Part shown: piece by piece, positions 28,198 to 37,046 of the stretch
Position numbering within the stretch: the stretch's first letter is position 1
How the letters are laid out: each line of letters opens with the position of its first letter
Translations under genes and position numbers: made by a program
The notes under the pieces: model-generated
What the model saw: only the letters and a program-made list of their open reading frames with translations
Database searches by the model: none
Told to the model about the DNA's origin: nothing
Source of the DNA: an uncultured Roseiflexaceae bacterium
GTDB taxonomy: Bacteria; Chloroflexota; Chloroflexia; Chloroflexales; Roseiflexaceae
Assembly: GCA_937974195.1 (NCBI GenBank)
Contig: CALJIC010000070.1
Span: 1 to 63,936 of the forward strand
Reading direction: 5' to 3'
DNA length: 63,936 nt

Positions 28198-29931
28198 CTA
28201 GCGCTCGTACAGCTCCATGAGCGGCACGCCGAAGCGCTCCACTCGCAGCACCGGCTCGCGCCCGGCTACCCAGCGCTGGATCTGCGGGTGGACGAACAGC
28301 CCGGTCTCGCGGTAGGCGACGATCACGAAGTCGGCCTCGTCGATCTCGGCCGGGACCCCCTCCGCGCCCTTGCTCGCCAGGATGCTCCCGGCGCCCTTCG
28401 TGAGCGCCACCCGCACATCCGGCCGCAGCCGCCCCTGGAGCTGGTAGTAGAGCAGCACATCGTGGCTCCAGGGCTCGGCCCACACCACCGCGCCGGGCCG
28501 GGCGCGGGCGTTGATGTGCGGCAGCGCCGCGGCGTAGGTCTCGCACCAGTAGGTCGTCTCCAGCCCGAGCCGCACCGCCCCCGGCAGCCCGCCGACCGCT
28601 TCCGAATAGTACGAGAGCAGGTGCGGGTAGAGGACGGCGCCGGTGGCGAGCTGCGGCACGAAGGCGGCCAGGGCCAGCGCGGCGACGACGAATGGCCGGA
28701 TCAGCAGCGCCGCCCCGCGGCCCAGCGCGCCCCAGGCCATGCGCAGCAGCCGCGCCAGCCCCACGCCCGCCAGCGCCGCCAGGAACGGGAACACCGGCAT
28801 GAACAGCCGCTCGTTGTCGTACACCTTGGTCTGCCCGACCGCCAGCGCCAGCAGCGGCACAAGCGCGCTCAGTGCCCAGAGCAGGGCGGGGCCGCCTCCC
28901 TCACGCGCGCCGGGCGTGGCCTGCTCGCTGGTCCGCCGGCCGCGGAGCGCGTCGTACAGCCCGGCCGCCAGGCCCGCCCCAGCCAGCAGCAGCGTCGCCA
29001 GTGGTGTCGCGGCGAGCAGCATCACGAAGGCGAAGTGCCACGGCGGCGGCATCGACCAGGTGCCCAGGTACCACTGCCCGATCTCCCAGTGGTCCACCGT
29101 GATGAAGCGCACGTAGCCGTCCAGCCGCTCCCACGTGTCGTGGTACAGCCAGGGCCAGAGCGCGACGAAGAGCGGCAGGCCGATCGCGCCGGCGACCGCC
29201 AGCCGCCCCACCAGGCGCCGCCGCGACACGCGCGGATGGGCCGGCCGCAGCAGCAGCGCCCACACCAGCAGCGTCGGCAGCACGAACAGCGCGTTGATCT
29301 TGGTGGCGAGGGCCGCGCCCCAGCAGACGCCGAGCAGCGGGTCCCAGCCGAAGCCGGGGCGCGCCCGCGTGTGCCAGAAGAGCGCCGTCACCGCGAACAC
29401 CCCGGCCGCCGCCGGGACGTCGAGCGCGGCGAGGTGGGCGTGGAAGAAGAAGCGCGGCAGCGCGAGCAGCGTGGCGGCCGCCGCCAGCCCCGCCCCCGGG
29501 CCGTAGCTGCGAGCGACCGAGAGGTAGAGCAGCGCGACCAGCGCGCCCACCACCAGGATGTTGCCCAGCCGGTGCGCGGTGAGGTCGTCGGTGAATTGCC
29601 GCGCCGCAGACCACACCACGCCCGACCAGACCTTGTCGAGCGGCGGGTGCTCGTGGTTGATGTCCCAGTAGGTGCGGATGCCCTGCGGGCTGAGCGCGTA
29701 GGCCGGCGCGTTCCAGAGCCGCTCCAGCCACGCCACGTACACCTCCGAGGCCGCGATGTAGGCCGGCTCGTCCCAGGTGAGCCCGATCTGCGGCGCGGTG
29801 GCGGTGAGCAGCGCGCACGTGAGGAGGGCCAGGGCCAGCGCGATGGCGCCGTCGCGCGCCGTGAGGGCGCTCGCGCCGCTGGCCGCCTGGCGCTCGTGCG
29901 GGGCCGCGCCGGCGACAGATCGTGTCCGCAT
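28198..29931 (-). CDS. Membrane glycosyltransferase, GT39 / PMT-like
   Basis: 577 residues with an N-terminal hydrophobic helix (about 30-48) and many further membrane segments, typical of polyprenyl-phosphate-sugar-dependent transferases. The acidic motif TWDEPAY (near residue 53) and YWDINHEHPPLDK (near 90) in the first periplasmic loop correspond to the catalytic region of GT39/ArnT-like enzymes. It probably transfers a sugar from a lipid carrier to protein or lipid outside the membrane, and the acceptor is unknown. AGGAG is seven bases before the ATG, and a TATACT box lies at 29960-29965. It is divergent from the DICT-GAF gene. Confidence 0.85.
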   Translation of the reverse strand: MRTRSVAGAAPHERQAASGASALTARDGAIALALALLTCALLTATAPQIGLTWDEPAYIAASEVYVAWLERLWNAPAYALSPQGIRTYWDINHEHPPLDKVWSGVVWSAARQFTDDLTAHRLGNILVVGALVALLYLSVARSYGPGAGLAAAATLLALPRFFFHAHLAALDVPAAAGVFAVTALFWHTRARPGFGWDPLLGVCWGAALATKINALFVLPTLLVWALLLRPAHPRVSRRRLVGRLAVAGAIGLPLFVALWPWLYHDTWERLDGYVRFITVDHWEIGQWYLGTWSMPPPWHFAFVMLLAATPLATLLLAGAGLAAGLYDALRGRRTSEQATPGAREGGGPALLWALSALVPLLALAVGQTKVYDNERLFMPVFPFLAALAGVGLARLLRMAWGALGRGAALLIRPFVVAALALAAFVPQLATGAVLYPHLLSYYSEAVGGLPGAVRLGLETTYWCETYAAALPHINARARPGAVVWAEPWSHDVLLYYQLQGRLRPDVRVALTKGAGSILASKGAEGVPAEIDEADFVIVAYRETGLFVHPQIQRWVAGREPVLRVERFGVPLMELYER

Positions 29932-29959
29932 TGAGGGCTCCTGCGTCTCGAACAGCCGC

Positions 29960-29965
29960 AGTATA
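29960..29965 (-). promoter_or_regulatory. -10 box of the GT39 gene (GGTATACT)
   Basis: Minus-strand GG-TATACT, giving a leader of about 22 bases. It belongs to the group of GGTA-type -10 boxes seen across the window. Confidence 0.4.
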
Positions 29966-30026
29966 CCACCGTGTCGTGGCCGGCGGTCCTTCCACTGTCC
30001 TCGCTGCAGGGGCGTGGAAGAAGCGG

Positions 30027-30032
30027 TACAAT
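30027..30032 (+). promoter_or_regulatory. -10 box of the DICT-GAF gene (GGTACAAT)
   Basis: GG-TACAAT about 37 bases before the GTG start. The -35 region is weak. Confidence 0.4.
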
Positions 30033-30068
30033 AGGTCCCACGCGCTGCAAGAGACCCCGAGGAGCCCC

Positions 30069-31325
30069 GTGCCGATCTCGCTGTTCCGCGCCATCGCCAG
30101 CCAGTACCGCGACCTGCGCCGCGTCGAGAGCGCGGCGGTGATGAGCGCGATCAGCCACCTGATCGAAGACCAGCTGCTGCTCCACCGCCCGCCGGTCGAC
30201 GTCTACGTCGGCTTCCAGCGCCTCTCGAACCTGGCGCGCCAGCGCGGCCGCTACCGGCGGCTCGCGGAGGCCTGCCGCCGCGTGTACGTCTTCGCGGTGC
30301 CGGACGCGCCGCGCCCGGACATCCCCGGCATCACGTGGGTCGATCTGGCGCCGGAGGAGCCGCTGGCGCGCGAGTGGTTCCTGGTGGTCGACGCGCCGGA
30401 GCTGTGGTGCGCGCTGCTGGCCCAGGAGCAGAGCGCCTCACCGGGGCCGCGCTGCTACGATGGGATCTGGAGCTACGACGCGCGTGTCGTCGAGCGCGCG
30501 TCGCTGCTGCTCTCGCAGCGCCTCGGCGCGCTCTACGAGCCGGTGGCGGAGCGCAGCCCGGAGCGCCAGCGCGCCCACCTGGCGGAGATCGGCTCCCGGC
30601 TGCTGGCGCGGCTGGAGCGCGCGCAGGCCCCCGGCCGGCGGCGCTGGGAGCAGCTCTTCACGCTGCACAAGTTCGCCGAGGCGCTCGCGGCCCAGCGGCC
30701 CGCCGCCGAGCTGGCCGTGGAGGCCGCCCAGCTGCTCCGGGCAGCCTTCGGCGCCGACGACGCGGCGGTCGCGCTGCCCATCGGCGCCCGGCGCTGTGCG
30801 GTCGCCTCGGCGCACGCGGAGGAGATCGAGGAGCGCGCGCTGCAGCTGACCGATGGCCCGAGCGGCGAGGCGCTTCGGCGCGGCCGCTGCGTGCTGCTGG
30901 CCGACGCCCGGCGCAGCCGGAAGCTCGACCCGCTGCTGCCCGGCGCGCAGTCGATCATCGCGGCGCCGATCGCCGCGCGCGGGCGCATCTACGGCGTCGT
31001 GACCGTCGGCGCGGGGCTGCCCGGCCGCTGGAGCGCCGAGGACCAGGGGACGGTGATGGCGCTGGCCGCGCTGCTGGCGGGGGCGCTCGACCGGCACCCC
31101 GATCTGTCTGTGGAGGCGGCGCTCGGGCTGGGGCGGGCCGACGAGCCGGCCGCCGGCGGCCAGCAGCAGATCGCGGCGCAGGTGGCCGAGCTGCGGCGGG
31201 CGCTCGAGCTCATCGCCGCGGGCGGGCTCACCCCGACGCAGCGCGCGGCGGTTGAGCGGGCCAGGGAGCTGGCCGCAGCCCTCGGCGATGCGGCCGGCCT
31301 TACGGACCATTCCGAGCGAAGCTAG
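30069..31325 (+). CDS. DICT-domain and GAF-domain sensory protein
   Basis: 418 residues. The N-terminal half (about 1-150) has features of the DICT sensory domain: SLFRAIASQY..LRRVES, DVYVGFQRLSNLARQR, RVYVFAVPD, PGITWVDLAPEEPLAREWFLVVD and RCYDGIWSYD. A GAF domain follows (about 215-345; IIAAPIAARGRIYGVVTVG). There is no output domain, so it may signal through a partner. DICT proteins usually occur with diguanylate cyclases or kinases, and none is adjacent here. GTG at 30069 was chosen because GAGGAG lies six bases upstream and a -10 box at 30027 puts the longer frame outside the transcript. Confidence 0.8.
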   Translation: MPISLFRAIASQYRDLRRVESAAVMSAISHLIEDQLLLHRPPVDVYVGFQRLSNLARQRGRYRRLAEACRRVYVFAVPDAPRPDIPGITWVDLAPEEPLAREWFLVVDAPELWCALLAQEQSASPGPRCYDGIWSYDARVVERASLLLSQRLGALYEPVAERSPERQRAHLAEIGSRLLARLERAQAPGRRRWEQLFTLHKFAEALAAQRPAAELAVEAAQLLRAAFGADDAAVALPIGARRCAVASAHAEEIEERALQLTDGPSGEALRRGRCVLLADARRSRKLDPLLPGAQSIIAAPIAARGRIYGVVTVGAGLPGRWSAEDQGTVMALAALLAGALDRHPDLSVEAALGLGRADEPAAGGQQQIAAQVAELRRALELIAAGGLTPTQRAAVERARELAAALGDAAGLTDHSERS

Positions 31326-32104
31326 CTCAGCTCCAGCATGTACTCGCCGTAGGTCGCCGCCGGCTCGAAGCCGAGGCGGCGGTAGCACGCGATGGCGGGC
31401 TGGTTCTGGGTGTTCACGTTCAGGCCGATGTACCCGACGCGCTGGCGCAGCGAGCGGCACAGCGCCGCGGTGGTAGTGGTGGCCAGTCCCTGGCCCCGCG
31501 CGCGCGGGTGCGTCGCGATGTTGCCGAGCGCGGCGACGCCGTACGCGGGCGAGTAGACGTGCACGCCGGCCACGCTCGCGAGCTCCCCGTCACGGCGCAG
31601 GCCGAAGTACTGCCCGGTCTCGAGCATGCGCGGGTCGAACCAGTTGCCCGGGTAGGCCGCCTCGTAGAACGCGCGGACCTCGGCCAGGTCGGCGGGCGTG
31701 AGCTGCGCCACGTCCGATACGTCCACCCCTTCGCTGCGCGCCGGGTCGGCCAGGCGCATCTTGTAGTAGGTGCCGTGCGACTCGGCGCGGTAGGTGTCGG
31801 CCAGCGCCTCGAGCACCCCGTCGCTCAGATGCGCGTAGACGCGGCGCGGCAGCAGGTGCAGCACGCCGCGCAGGAGCTCGCGCATCGCCGGCGGGTCATC
31901 GGTGAGCGCCAGCAGCACCGGCAGCGAGGTGCCGGCGTACAGCAGCGCCACCTGCCGCAGCTGGCCGCCCTCCTCCAGCCCGTACCACTGGGTGTACGGC
32001 CAGAAGAAGTCATCCAGGTCGCCGATCATGTAGTCGTGCAGCTCCGGCCGGCGCCTCAGGAACGCCGCGATCCGGTCCTTGTCGTGCAGGCAGATTGCGC
32101 GCAT
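31322..32104 (-). CDS. GNAT-family N-acetyltransferase
   Basis: About 260 residues. The C-terminal half has the acetyl-CoA-binding signature of GNAT enzymes (GNIATHPRARGQGLATTTTAALC) and the closing NTQNQPAIACYRRLGFEPA. The N-terminal half (about 1-120) looks like a second degenerate GNAT-type domain. Substrate unknown. Start ATG 32104 (MRAICLHDKD); a TTG nine bases earlier is an alternative because GGAGGG falls very close to the ATG. Its stop codon overlaps that of the convergent DICT-GAF gene by three bases. Confidence 0.85.
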   Translation of the reverse strand: MRAICLHDKDRIAAFLRRRPELHDYMIGDLDDFFWPYTQWYGLEEGGQLRQVALLYAGTSLPVLLALTDDPPAMRELLRGVLHLLPRRVYAHLSDGVLEALADTYRAESHGTYYKMRLADPARSEGVDVSDVAQLTPADLAEVRAFYEAAYPGNWFDPRMLETGQYFGLRRDGELASVAGVHVYSPAYGVAALGNIATHPRARGQGLATTTTAALCRSLRQRVGYIGLNVNTQNQPAIACYRRLGFEPAATYGEYMLELS

Positions 32105-32430
32105 ACCCTCCAACTCTTTGTCTCTCGCGGCGGGGCGGGCTGCCGCCGGCGCCGGCTACCGCAGTTCACGCCGCTGCCGATGCCCTGCTTCCTTTCGTGC
32201 CCGCCTAGGATACACCGGCGCGCGCCCGGTGACAATCGGCCGGCCGCCGGTTCTCAAAAGCGCCGGACGGCGGTATACTAGCCGCGTCGGCTGCGACCAA
32301 TGCGCGCTACGTGTGGCACCGCCCTCCCTTCCCGGTGGAGCTGCGGGAAGAACACGCCGTGGCCCGCAGCCCGCCACATCTCCCAGCACGCAGCGCTTGC
32401 TGCGCCCTACTGCACAGGAGCGAGAGCGTC
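32105..32430 (+). other. Spacer and long leader of mannonate dehydratase
   Basis: No gene was seen. A -10-like box lies at 32274-32279. The transcript leader would be about 145 bases and contains GC-rich inverted segments (CCCTTCCCGGTGGAGCTGCGGGAAG around 32330). AGGAG at about 32416-32420 serves the next gene. Confidence 0.4.
32274..32279 (+). promoter_or_regulatory. -10 box of the mannonate dehydratase gene (GGTATACT)
   Basis: GG-TATACT with a weak -35. It would start a leader of about 145 bases that contains a hairpin module. Confidence 0.35.
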
Positions 32431-33498
32431 ATGAAACTCGGCCTCGGCCTCTACGGCAACATGCTCACCCCCGACAACTTCCGCTTCGCGAAGCAGGCCG
32501 GCGCGACGCACATCGTGGCGCACATCGTCGGCAACTTCAACAAGCAGCGCCAGCGCACCACCGCCGGGGGGATCAGCGGCTTCGGCCTGTCCGACCCGGA
32601 CGATCGGATCTGGAGCGCCGAGGGGATGCGCGAGCTGCGCGCCGCCGTGAACGCCGAAGGGCTCGAGCTGGAGGCGATCGAGAACTTCGAGCCGGCCCAC
32701 TGGTACGACATCCTGCTCGACGGGCCGCGCCGCGCCGAGCAGATCGAGCACGTGAAGCAGATCATCCGCAACGTCGGCGCCGCCGGCATCCCGGTGTTCG
32801 GCTACAACTTCAGCATCGCCGGCGTCTGGGGGCGGGTCGAGGTGCCGGCCGCGCGCGGCGGCGCCCTCTCGGTCGGCTTCCACGACCCGGAGCAGCCGCC
32901 GATCCCGCGCGGCATGGTCTGGAACATGGTCTACGACCCCGAGCTGTTCGACCCGGAGGGGCGCAACGGGGTGATCGAGCCGTTCGGGCACGAGGAGCTG
33001 TGGCGGCGCTTCGAGGCCTTCCTGCGCGAGGTGCTGCCGGTGGCCGAGGAGGCCGGGGTGCGCCTCGCGCTCCACCCCGACGACCCGCCGCTGCCGACGC
33101 TGCGCGGCACGCCGCGCCTGGTCTACCGCGCCGACCTGTACCAGCGGGTGCTGGACATCTCGCCGAGCCCCTCCAACGGCATGGAGTTCTGCATCGGCAC
33201 GCTGGCCGAGATGAACGACGGCAGCGACATCTACGAGGTGATCGACCGCTACAGCAAGACGGGGCGGATCTGCTACGTCCACTTCCGCAACGTGCGCGGC
33301 AAGGTGCCCCACTACGATGAGATGTTCGTCGACGACGGCGACGTGGACATGGCCGAGGCGCTGCGCATCCTCAAGCGCAATGGCTACGACGGGGTGATCA
33401 TCCCGGATCACACGCCCGCGATGAGCTGCGCGGCGCCGTGGCACGCCGGGAAGGCCTACGCGCTCGGCTGGATGCGCGCCGCGCTCGCGCTGGTCTGA
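32431..33498 (+). CDS. uxuA: D-mannonate dehydratase
   Basis: TIM-barrel enzyme of 355 residues that converts D-mannonate to 2-keto-3-deoxy-D-gluconate (EC 4.2.1.8 by family). Recognisable UxuA segments are FGYNFSIAGVWGR, LALHPDDPPLP with metal-binding His and Asp, GMEFCIGTLAEM, YVHFRNVRGKVPHYDEMFVDDGD and the terminal PDHTPAMSC..WHAGKAYALGWM. AGGAG is ten bases before the ATG. No kduI, uxaC or KDG kinase gene adjoins it. The UxaA-like dehydratase and the SDR elsewhere in the window could belong to the same hexuronate pathway (inference). Confidence 0.92.
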   Translation: MKLGLGLYGNMLTPDNFRFAKQAGATHIVAHIVGNFNKQRQRTTAGGISGFGLSDPDDRIWSAEGMRELRAAVNAEGLELEAIENFEPAHWYDILLDGPRRAEQIEHVKQIIRNVGAAGIPVFGYNFSIAGVWGRVEVPAARGGALSVGFHDPEQPPIPRGMVWNMVYDPELFDPEGRNGVIEPFGHEELWRRFEAFLREVLPVAEEAGVRLALHPDDPPLPTLRGTPRLVYRADLYQRVLDISPSPSNGMEFCIGTLAEMNDGSDIYEVIDRYSKTGRICYVHFRNVRGKVPHYDEMFVDDGDVDMAEALRILKRNGYDGVIIPDHTPAMSCAAPWHAGKAYALGWMRAALALV

Positions 33499-33506
33499 GG
33501 CGGCCC

Positions 33507-35870
33507 CTAGCGGGCGGCCATGGCCGCCTGGACTGCCGCGAAGGCGTCCACGATGCCGGCGCCGTACAGGTTCTGCGCGCCTCCGCACACGATCTCCCCG
33601 GAGCTCGGCGGGCGCGCGGTGGAGGCCAGGATCTGCTCGGTGCGCTCCACGTCGCCGATGAGCGCCGGGTTGGCCGACCACATCAGGGCCACTACGCCCG
33701 CGACGTGCGGCCCGGCGCTCGAGGTGCCGGCGGACGTCGCGTAGCCGCCGCCGGGCCAGGTGGACCGGATGTCGACGCCGGGCGCGACGATATCCGGCTT
33801 GGCGCGCCCGCTCCCGTCGGCCGTCACCGGGCCGCGGCTGCTGAACGGCGCGACCGCGCCGCTCCTGTCGATCGCTCCGACGCTGAAGGCCGCGTCGTAG
33901 AGCGCGATCGGCGCGGCGACTGTGCTGCACCCCGGCCCCTCGTTGCCGGCGGACGCGACGACGAACAGCCCGCCGGCCCGCAGCGCTTCGACGGCCGGCT
34001 GCAGCGCGCCTGGGTCGCAGCCCTCCTCCGGCGGGCAGCCCCAGGAGTTGTTGAGGATGTGCGGGGCGCGCGCGGGGTCGCCGTCGCGCAGCGGGTCCCC
34101 GTCCTGCGGGTAGGGCGCCAGCATGAACTGCAGGCAGTCGAGGTAGCGCGCCGGCGAGCCGAGGTTGCGCTCGAGCACCACGCACCCGACCCACTCCGCG
34201 CCCGGGGCGACTCCGACGCCGCCCCGCCCGAGCGCCGAGCCGAGCGTGTGCGTGCCGTGGCCGCTGAGGTCCTGCGGGGCGCCGGAGCGGCTCCACAGGT
34301 CGAGCCAGTTGTAGTCGTGGTCGCCGCCGCGGCCGCGGTATCCCTCGCGGAGCGCCGGGTGCTGCCAGTCCACCCCCGAGTCCGACTGGCCGATCACGAT
34401 CCCCGCGCCGGTGATGTTCAGCTCGCGCCACACCCGGTCCGCGCCGATCGCCGTGATATTCCAGTCCGGCGCGTCGGGCGCGGGCTCGTCGCTCGGCCAG
34501 GGGGTGGGCGGCGCGGGCAGCGGGCGCAGCCAGGGGCTGTCCAGCACGCGCTCGACCTCCGGCCTGGACGCCAGGTCGGCGCGCAGCCAGGGGTCGTCCG
34601 CGTGCACCTCCAGCGCGTTCATCAGGTAGTACGGCGTGTAGGCGACCCCGCGCCGCTCGAGGTCGGCGCGCAGCTGCGCCTGCGTCCGGTCGGCGTGCCC
34701 GACGAGCCCGCGGTACAGGGCCGCGAGCCGCTCCTCGCGCGTGGCTCCGGCGCCACCGACGAGCGCGCGCGGGTCCGGCTGCTCGCGCAGGATCACGAAC
34801 AGCCGGTCGCCGTGGGTGCCGGGCTGGCCGCCCGTGTAGGCCACCGCGGCGAGGGCGAGGGCGAGCACCAGCGCGCCCGCGCCGAAGATGGGCGCGGCGG
34901 GGCGGGCGCCGCGGCGCGAGATCAGGAGGATGCCGCCGAGCACCAGGCCGAGCACCAGGCTGAGCAGCGCCGCCTGTGCCGCCAGCTCCGGAACATCGCC
35001 CGGCAGAAGCAGCAGGCTGATCTCGTCCGGGTCCACCAGCGCGAGCGGCGCGGCTGTGGCGATGCCCACCGCCACCGCCACCGGCAGCCGGGCGGCCCCG
35101 GGCGACGAGCGGGCGAACGCGGCGGCGGCCAGGCCGAGCGGCGGGAGACACACCATCAGCAGGAGCTGGGCGCCCCCCACGCCGAAGCCGCCCGCGGCGA
35201 TCAGCAGCGCGATCGCCGCAGCGAATCCGGTGCCGCGCGCTGGGAGCGCTGGCTCCCGCAGCGGGCGCAGCAGGGCGTCGTCGAGCAGCACGGCCATCAG
35301 CGCGCCGAGGCTCATCCCGGCCAGCAGCGCGAGCAGCGTGTCCACCGCGGAGCCGAGCGCGCCGAGCCGCAGCCACGGGAGCGCCACCGCCACCCCGAGG
35401 GCGGCCGCCACGAGCAGCGTGGAGCTGTCGGGGCGCGGGCGCTCCGCGGGCGCTCCGTGGGCCGCGCGGCGCTGGCGGAGAGCCGCAGCGGCGGCGGTGA
35501 GCGCCAGCGCGACCACCGCCTGGGCCAGCATCGCGGTCTGCGTCCAGTTCGGCGGCAGCGCGCGCAGCGGCGCGAAGGCCGCGGCGACCGCGCAGGCGAG
35601 CAGCCAGCTGCGCAGCACCGCCCGCGCGGCCGGGTCGCGCAGCGCGGGCCAGAGCGCGCCCACTGGCAGCGCGGCCAGCCCTGCGATTGCCAGCGACCCG
35701 ACTGCGATCGGCCACCCGGCGGGCTGCGCGCCCTGGAGCGCGGCGAACTGCCCGCCGAGCCACACAGCGACCTGCCCGAAGAGCACGACCAGCGCCGACA
35801 GACTGGCGGCGAGCAGGAGCGCGCAGCCGCACCCCGCCTGGCCCCCTCGGGCACCATCATTGTTCGTCAT
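33507..35870 (-). CDS. Membrane-fused subtilisin-family serine protease (S8)
   Basis: 787 residues. The first roughly 350 form a multi-helix membrane domain of alternating hydrophobic segments. Next comes a region like an I9 propeptide (RLFVILREQ..DRTQAQLRADLERRGVAYTPYYLMNALEV, about 355-450). The S8 catalytic domain has Asp in GQSDSGVDW (near 497), His in SGHGTHT (near 539) and Ser in GTSSAGPHVAG (near 715). All three triad residues are present, so it should be active, with the protease on the outer face if the propeptide is exported (inference). Start ATG 35870 with AGGA upstream. The C-terminus lies 8 bases from uxuA (convergent). Confidence 0.88.
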   Translation of the reverse strand: MTNNDGARGGQAGCGCALLLAASLSALVVLFGQVAVWLGGQFAALQGAQPAGWPIAVGSLAIAGLAALPVGALWPALRDPAARAVLRSWLLACAVAAAFAPLRALPPNWTQTAMLAQAVVALALTAAAAALRQRRAAHGAPAERPRPDSSTLLVAAALGVAVALPWLRLGALGSAVDTLLALLAGMSLGALMAVLLDDALLRPLREPALPARGTGFAAAIALLIAAGGFGVGGAQLLLMVCLPPLGLAAAAFARSSPGAARLPVAVAVGIATAAPLALVDPDEISLLLLPGDVPELAAQAALLSLVLGLVLGGILLISRRGARPAAPIFGAGALVLALALAAVAYTGGQPGTHGDRLFVILREQPDPRALVGGAGATREERLAALYRGLVGHADRTQAQLRADLERRGVAYTPYYLMNALEVHADDPWLRADLASRPEVERVLDSPWLRPLPAPPTPWPSDEPAPDAPDWNITAIGADRVWRELNITGAGIVIGQSDSGVDWQHPALREGYRGRGGDHDYNWLDLWSRSGAPQDLSGHGTHTLGSALGRGGVGVAPGAEWVGCVVLERNLGSPARYLDCLQFMLAPYPQDGDPLRDGDPARAPHILNNSWGCPPEEGCDPGALQPAVEALRAGGLFVVASAGNEGPGCSTVAAPIALYDAAFSVGAIDRSGAVAPFSSRGPVTADGSGRAKPDIVAPGVDIRSTWPGGGYATSAGTSSAGPHVAGVVALMWSANPALIGDVERTEQILASTARPPSSGEIVCGGAQNLYGAGIVDAFAAVQAAMAAR

Positions 35871-35924
35871 GGGGTGATCCTAACCAAAATCTCACCGCGG
35901 CGGGCGGAACGAATCGCCGCTATA

Positions 35925-35933
35925 TGTTACAAT
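35925..35933 (+). promoter_or_regulatory. Extended -10 promoter of the Crp/Fnr gene
   Basis: TG-T-TACAAT with no -35 hexamer, as expected for an extended -10 site. The leader is about 80 bases. Confidence 0.5.
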
Positions 35934-36019
35934 CAAGTAAACAGGCACGAGTCTTGCCGTCATGTCTCCCGTGAGCCGCACGGGGGATCTGAAGCGGCGC
36001 GTTCCATGATGGAGGAGCC

Positions 36020-36676
36020 ATGAGCCACACAAACAGCCGCGCCGCAGAGGAGGGCAGTGCGTGGCAGCAGTTCGCTGACCACCGCGCCGCCGAGAGTCAC
36101 TCACGCGGGACTGTGATCTACACGCCGGACCAGCCGGCTCACGATCTGTTCCTCGTCGCGAGCGGGCAGGTGGGGCTCTACTTGCGTTCTCCAGAGGGCC
36201 GGCCGCTCACGCTGCGGGTGGTCGAGGCCGGCCAGCTTCTCGGCCACGTCGCGCTCAGCGAGAGCGACACCTATGACTCCTACGCCGAGGTCGGCTCGGA
36301 CGCCGAGCTGTACCGCATCCCCGCCGCGGAGGTCGGCGCGCTGGTGGAAGCCGAGCCGGCGCTCGGCCTGGCGCTGGTGGAGGACCTCGTGCGGCACCGG
36401 GCGAACGTGAGCCAGCGGCTGGACGAGGTGGCGTTCAAGTCCGTGCCGGCGCGGCTCGCCTCAGTGCTGCTGGACCTGGCGCACCGCCACGGCGGCACCC
36501 ACACCGGCCGCGTGCCGCGCCACAGCCACCGCCAGCTGGCCGAGATGATCAACGCCTACCGCGAGACTGTCACCAAGGTGCTCAACCAGTTCCGCGACGC
36601 GCGGCTGCTGGAGATCGAGCGCCACACGATCATGCTTCTGAACCTGCGGCGCCTCGAAGAGCTGGCCCAGAGCTAG
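36020..36676 (+). CDS. Crp/Fnr-family transcription regulator
   Basis: 218 residues. A cyclic-nucleotide-binding-type beta-roll (about 20-135; GTVIYTPDQPAHDLFLVASGQVGLYL) is followed by a dimerisation helix and a Crp-type helix-turn-helix (about 150-215; HRQLAEMINAYRETVTKVLNQF). No cysteine cluster of the Fnr iron-sulfur type is visible. The cNMP-binding Arg of classical Crp cannot be confidently assigned, so the ligand is unknown. The ATG at 36020 has GGAGG four bases upstream of its linker, and an extended -10 at 35925-35933 drives it. Confidence 0.9.
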   Translation: MSHTNSRAAEEGSAWQQFADHRAAESHSRGTVIYTPDQPAHDLFLVASGQVGLYLRSPEGRPLTLRVVEAGQLLGHVALSESDTYDSYAEVGSDAELYRIPAAEVGALVEAEPALGLALVEDLVRHRANVSQRLDEVAFKSVPARLASVLLDLAHRHGGTHTGRVPRHSHRQLAEMINAYRETVTKVLNQFRDARLLEIERHTIMLLNLRRLEELAQS

Positions 36677-37046
36677 CCGCGCTCGCTTCCTGGCCTCTAG
36701 ATCGATCACCTCTTCGCACCCGTCTCCTTGCGCGGCGCGGATCGTTCGCGCGCCCGATTGATGCTGCCCGCGCGCTGTGATACAGTTCCGCTGGAACTCT
36801 TTGCTCGTGGGGTCTGGGGAGGCGAAGCTTCCCCCAGAGACTCCCTTGAGACGATCCGTGGAGGGCTAGGCCCTCCACACCTTCCCGTAAGGAGGGCGAT
36901 CCGCATGGGTATGCTCCTCGTCACCGCCGCGCGGTAGGCGCGCGGCCCCGCCGCGCGTAGATCGTTCGGCGGACACAACAGCCGAAGCGGACTGCCGGCG
37001 GCCACGGCGCGCCGGCTCTGTCGCGCTTCCTGAGGAGCACACCCCC
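36677..37046 (+). other. Spacer with promoter and hairpin leader of the MFS gene
   Basis: No gene was seen. Promoter at 36758-36786. The leader of about 255 bases carries GGGGAGGCGAAGCTTCCCC (about 36817-36836) and GTGGAGGGC/GCCCTCCAC (about 36859-36880), the same style of hairpins as at 15736-15758. TGAGGAG near 37031 is the ribosome-binding site. Confidence 0.5.
36758..36786 (+). promoter_or_regulatory. Promoter of the MFS permease gene
   Basis: TTGATG (36758-36763), a 17-base spacer and TACAGT (36781-36786). Confidence 0.5.

Noticed and set aside
31322..31325. Three-base overlap of convergent stop codons as a regulatory feature
   Set aside because: Overlapping stop codons of convergent genes are common in compact genomes, and nothing else points to regulation.
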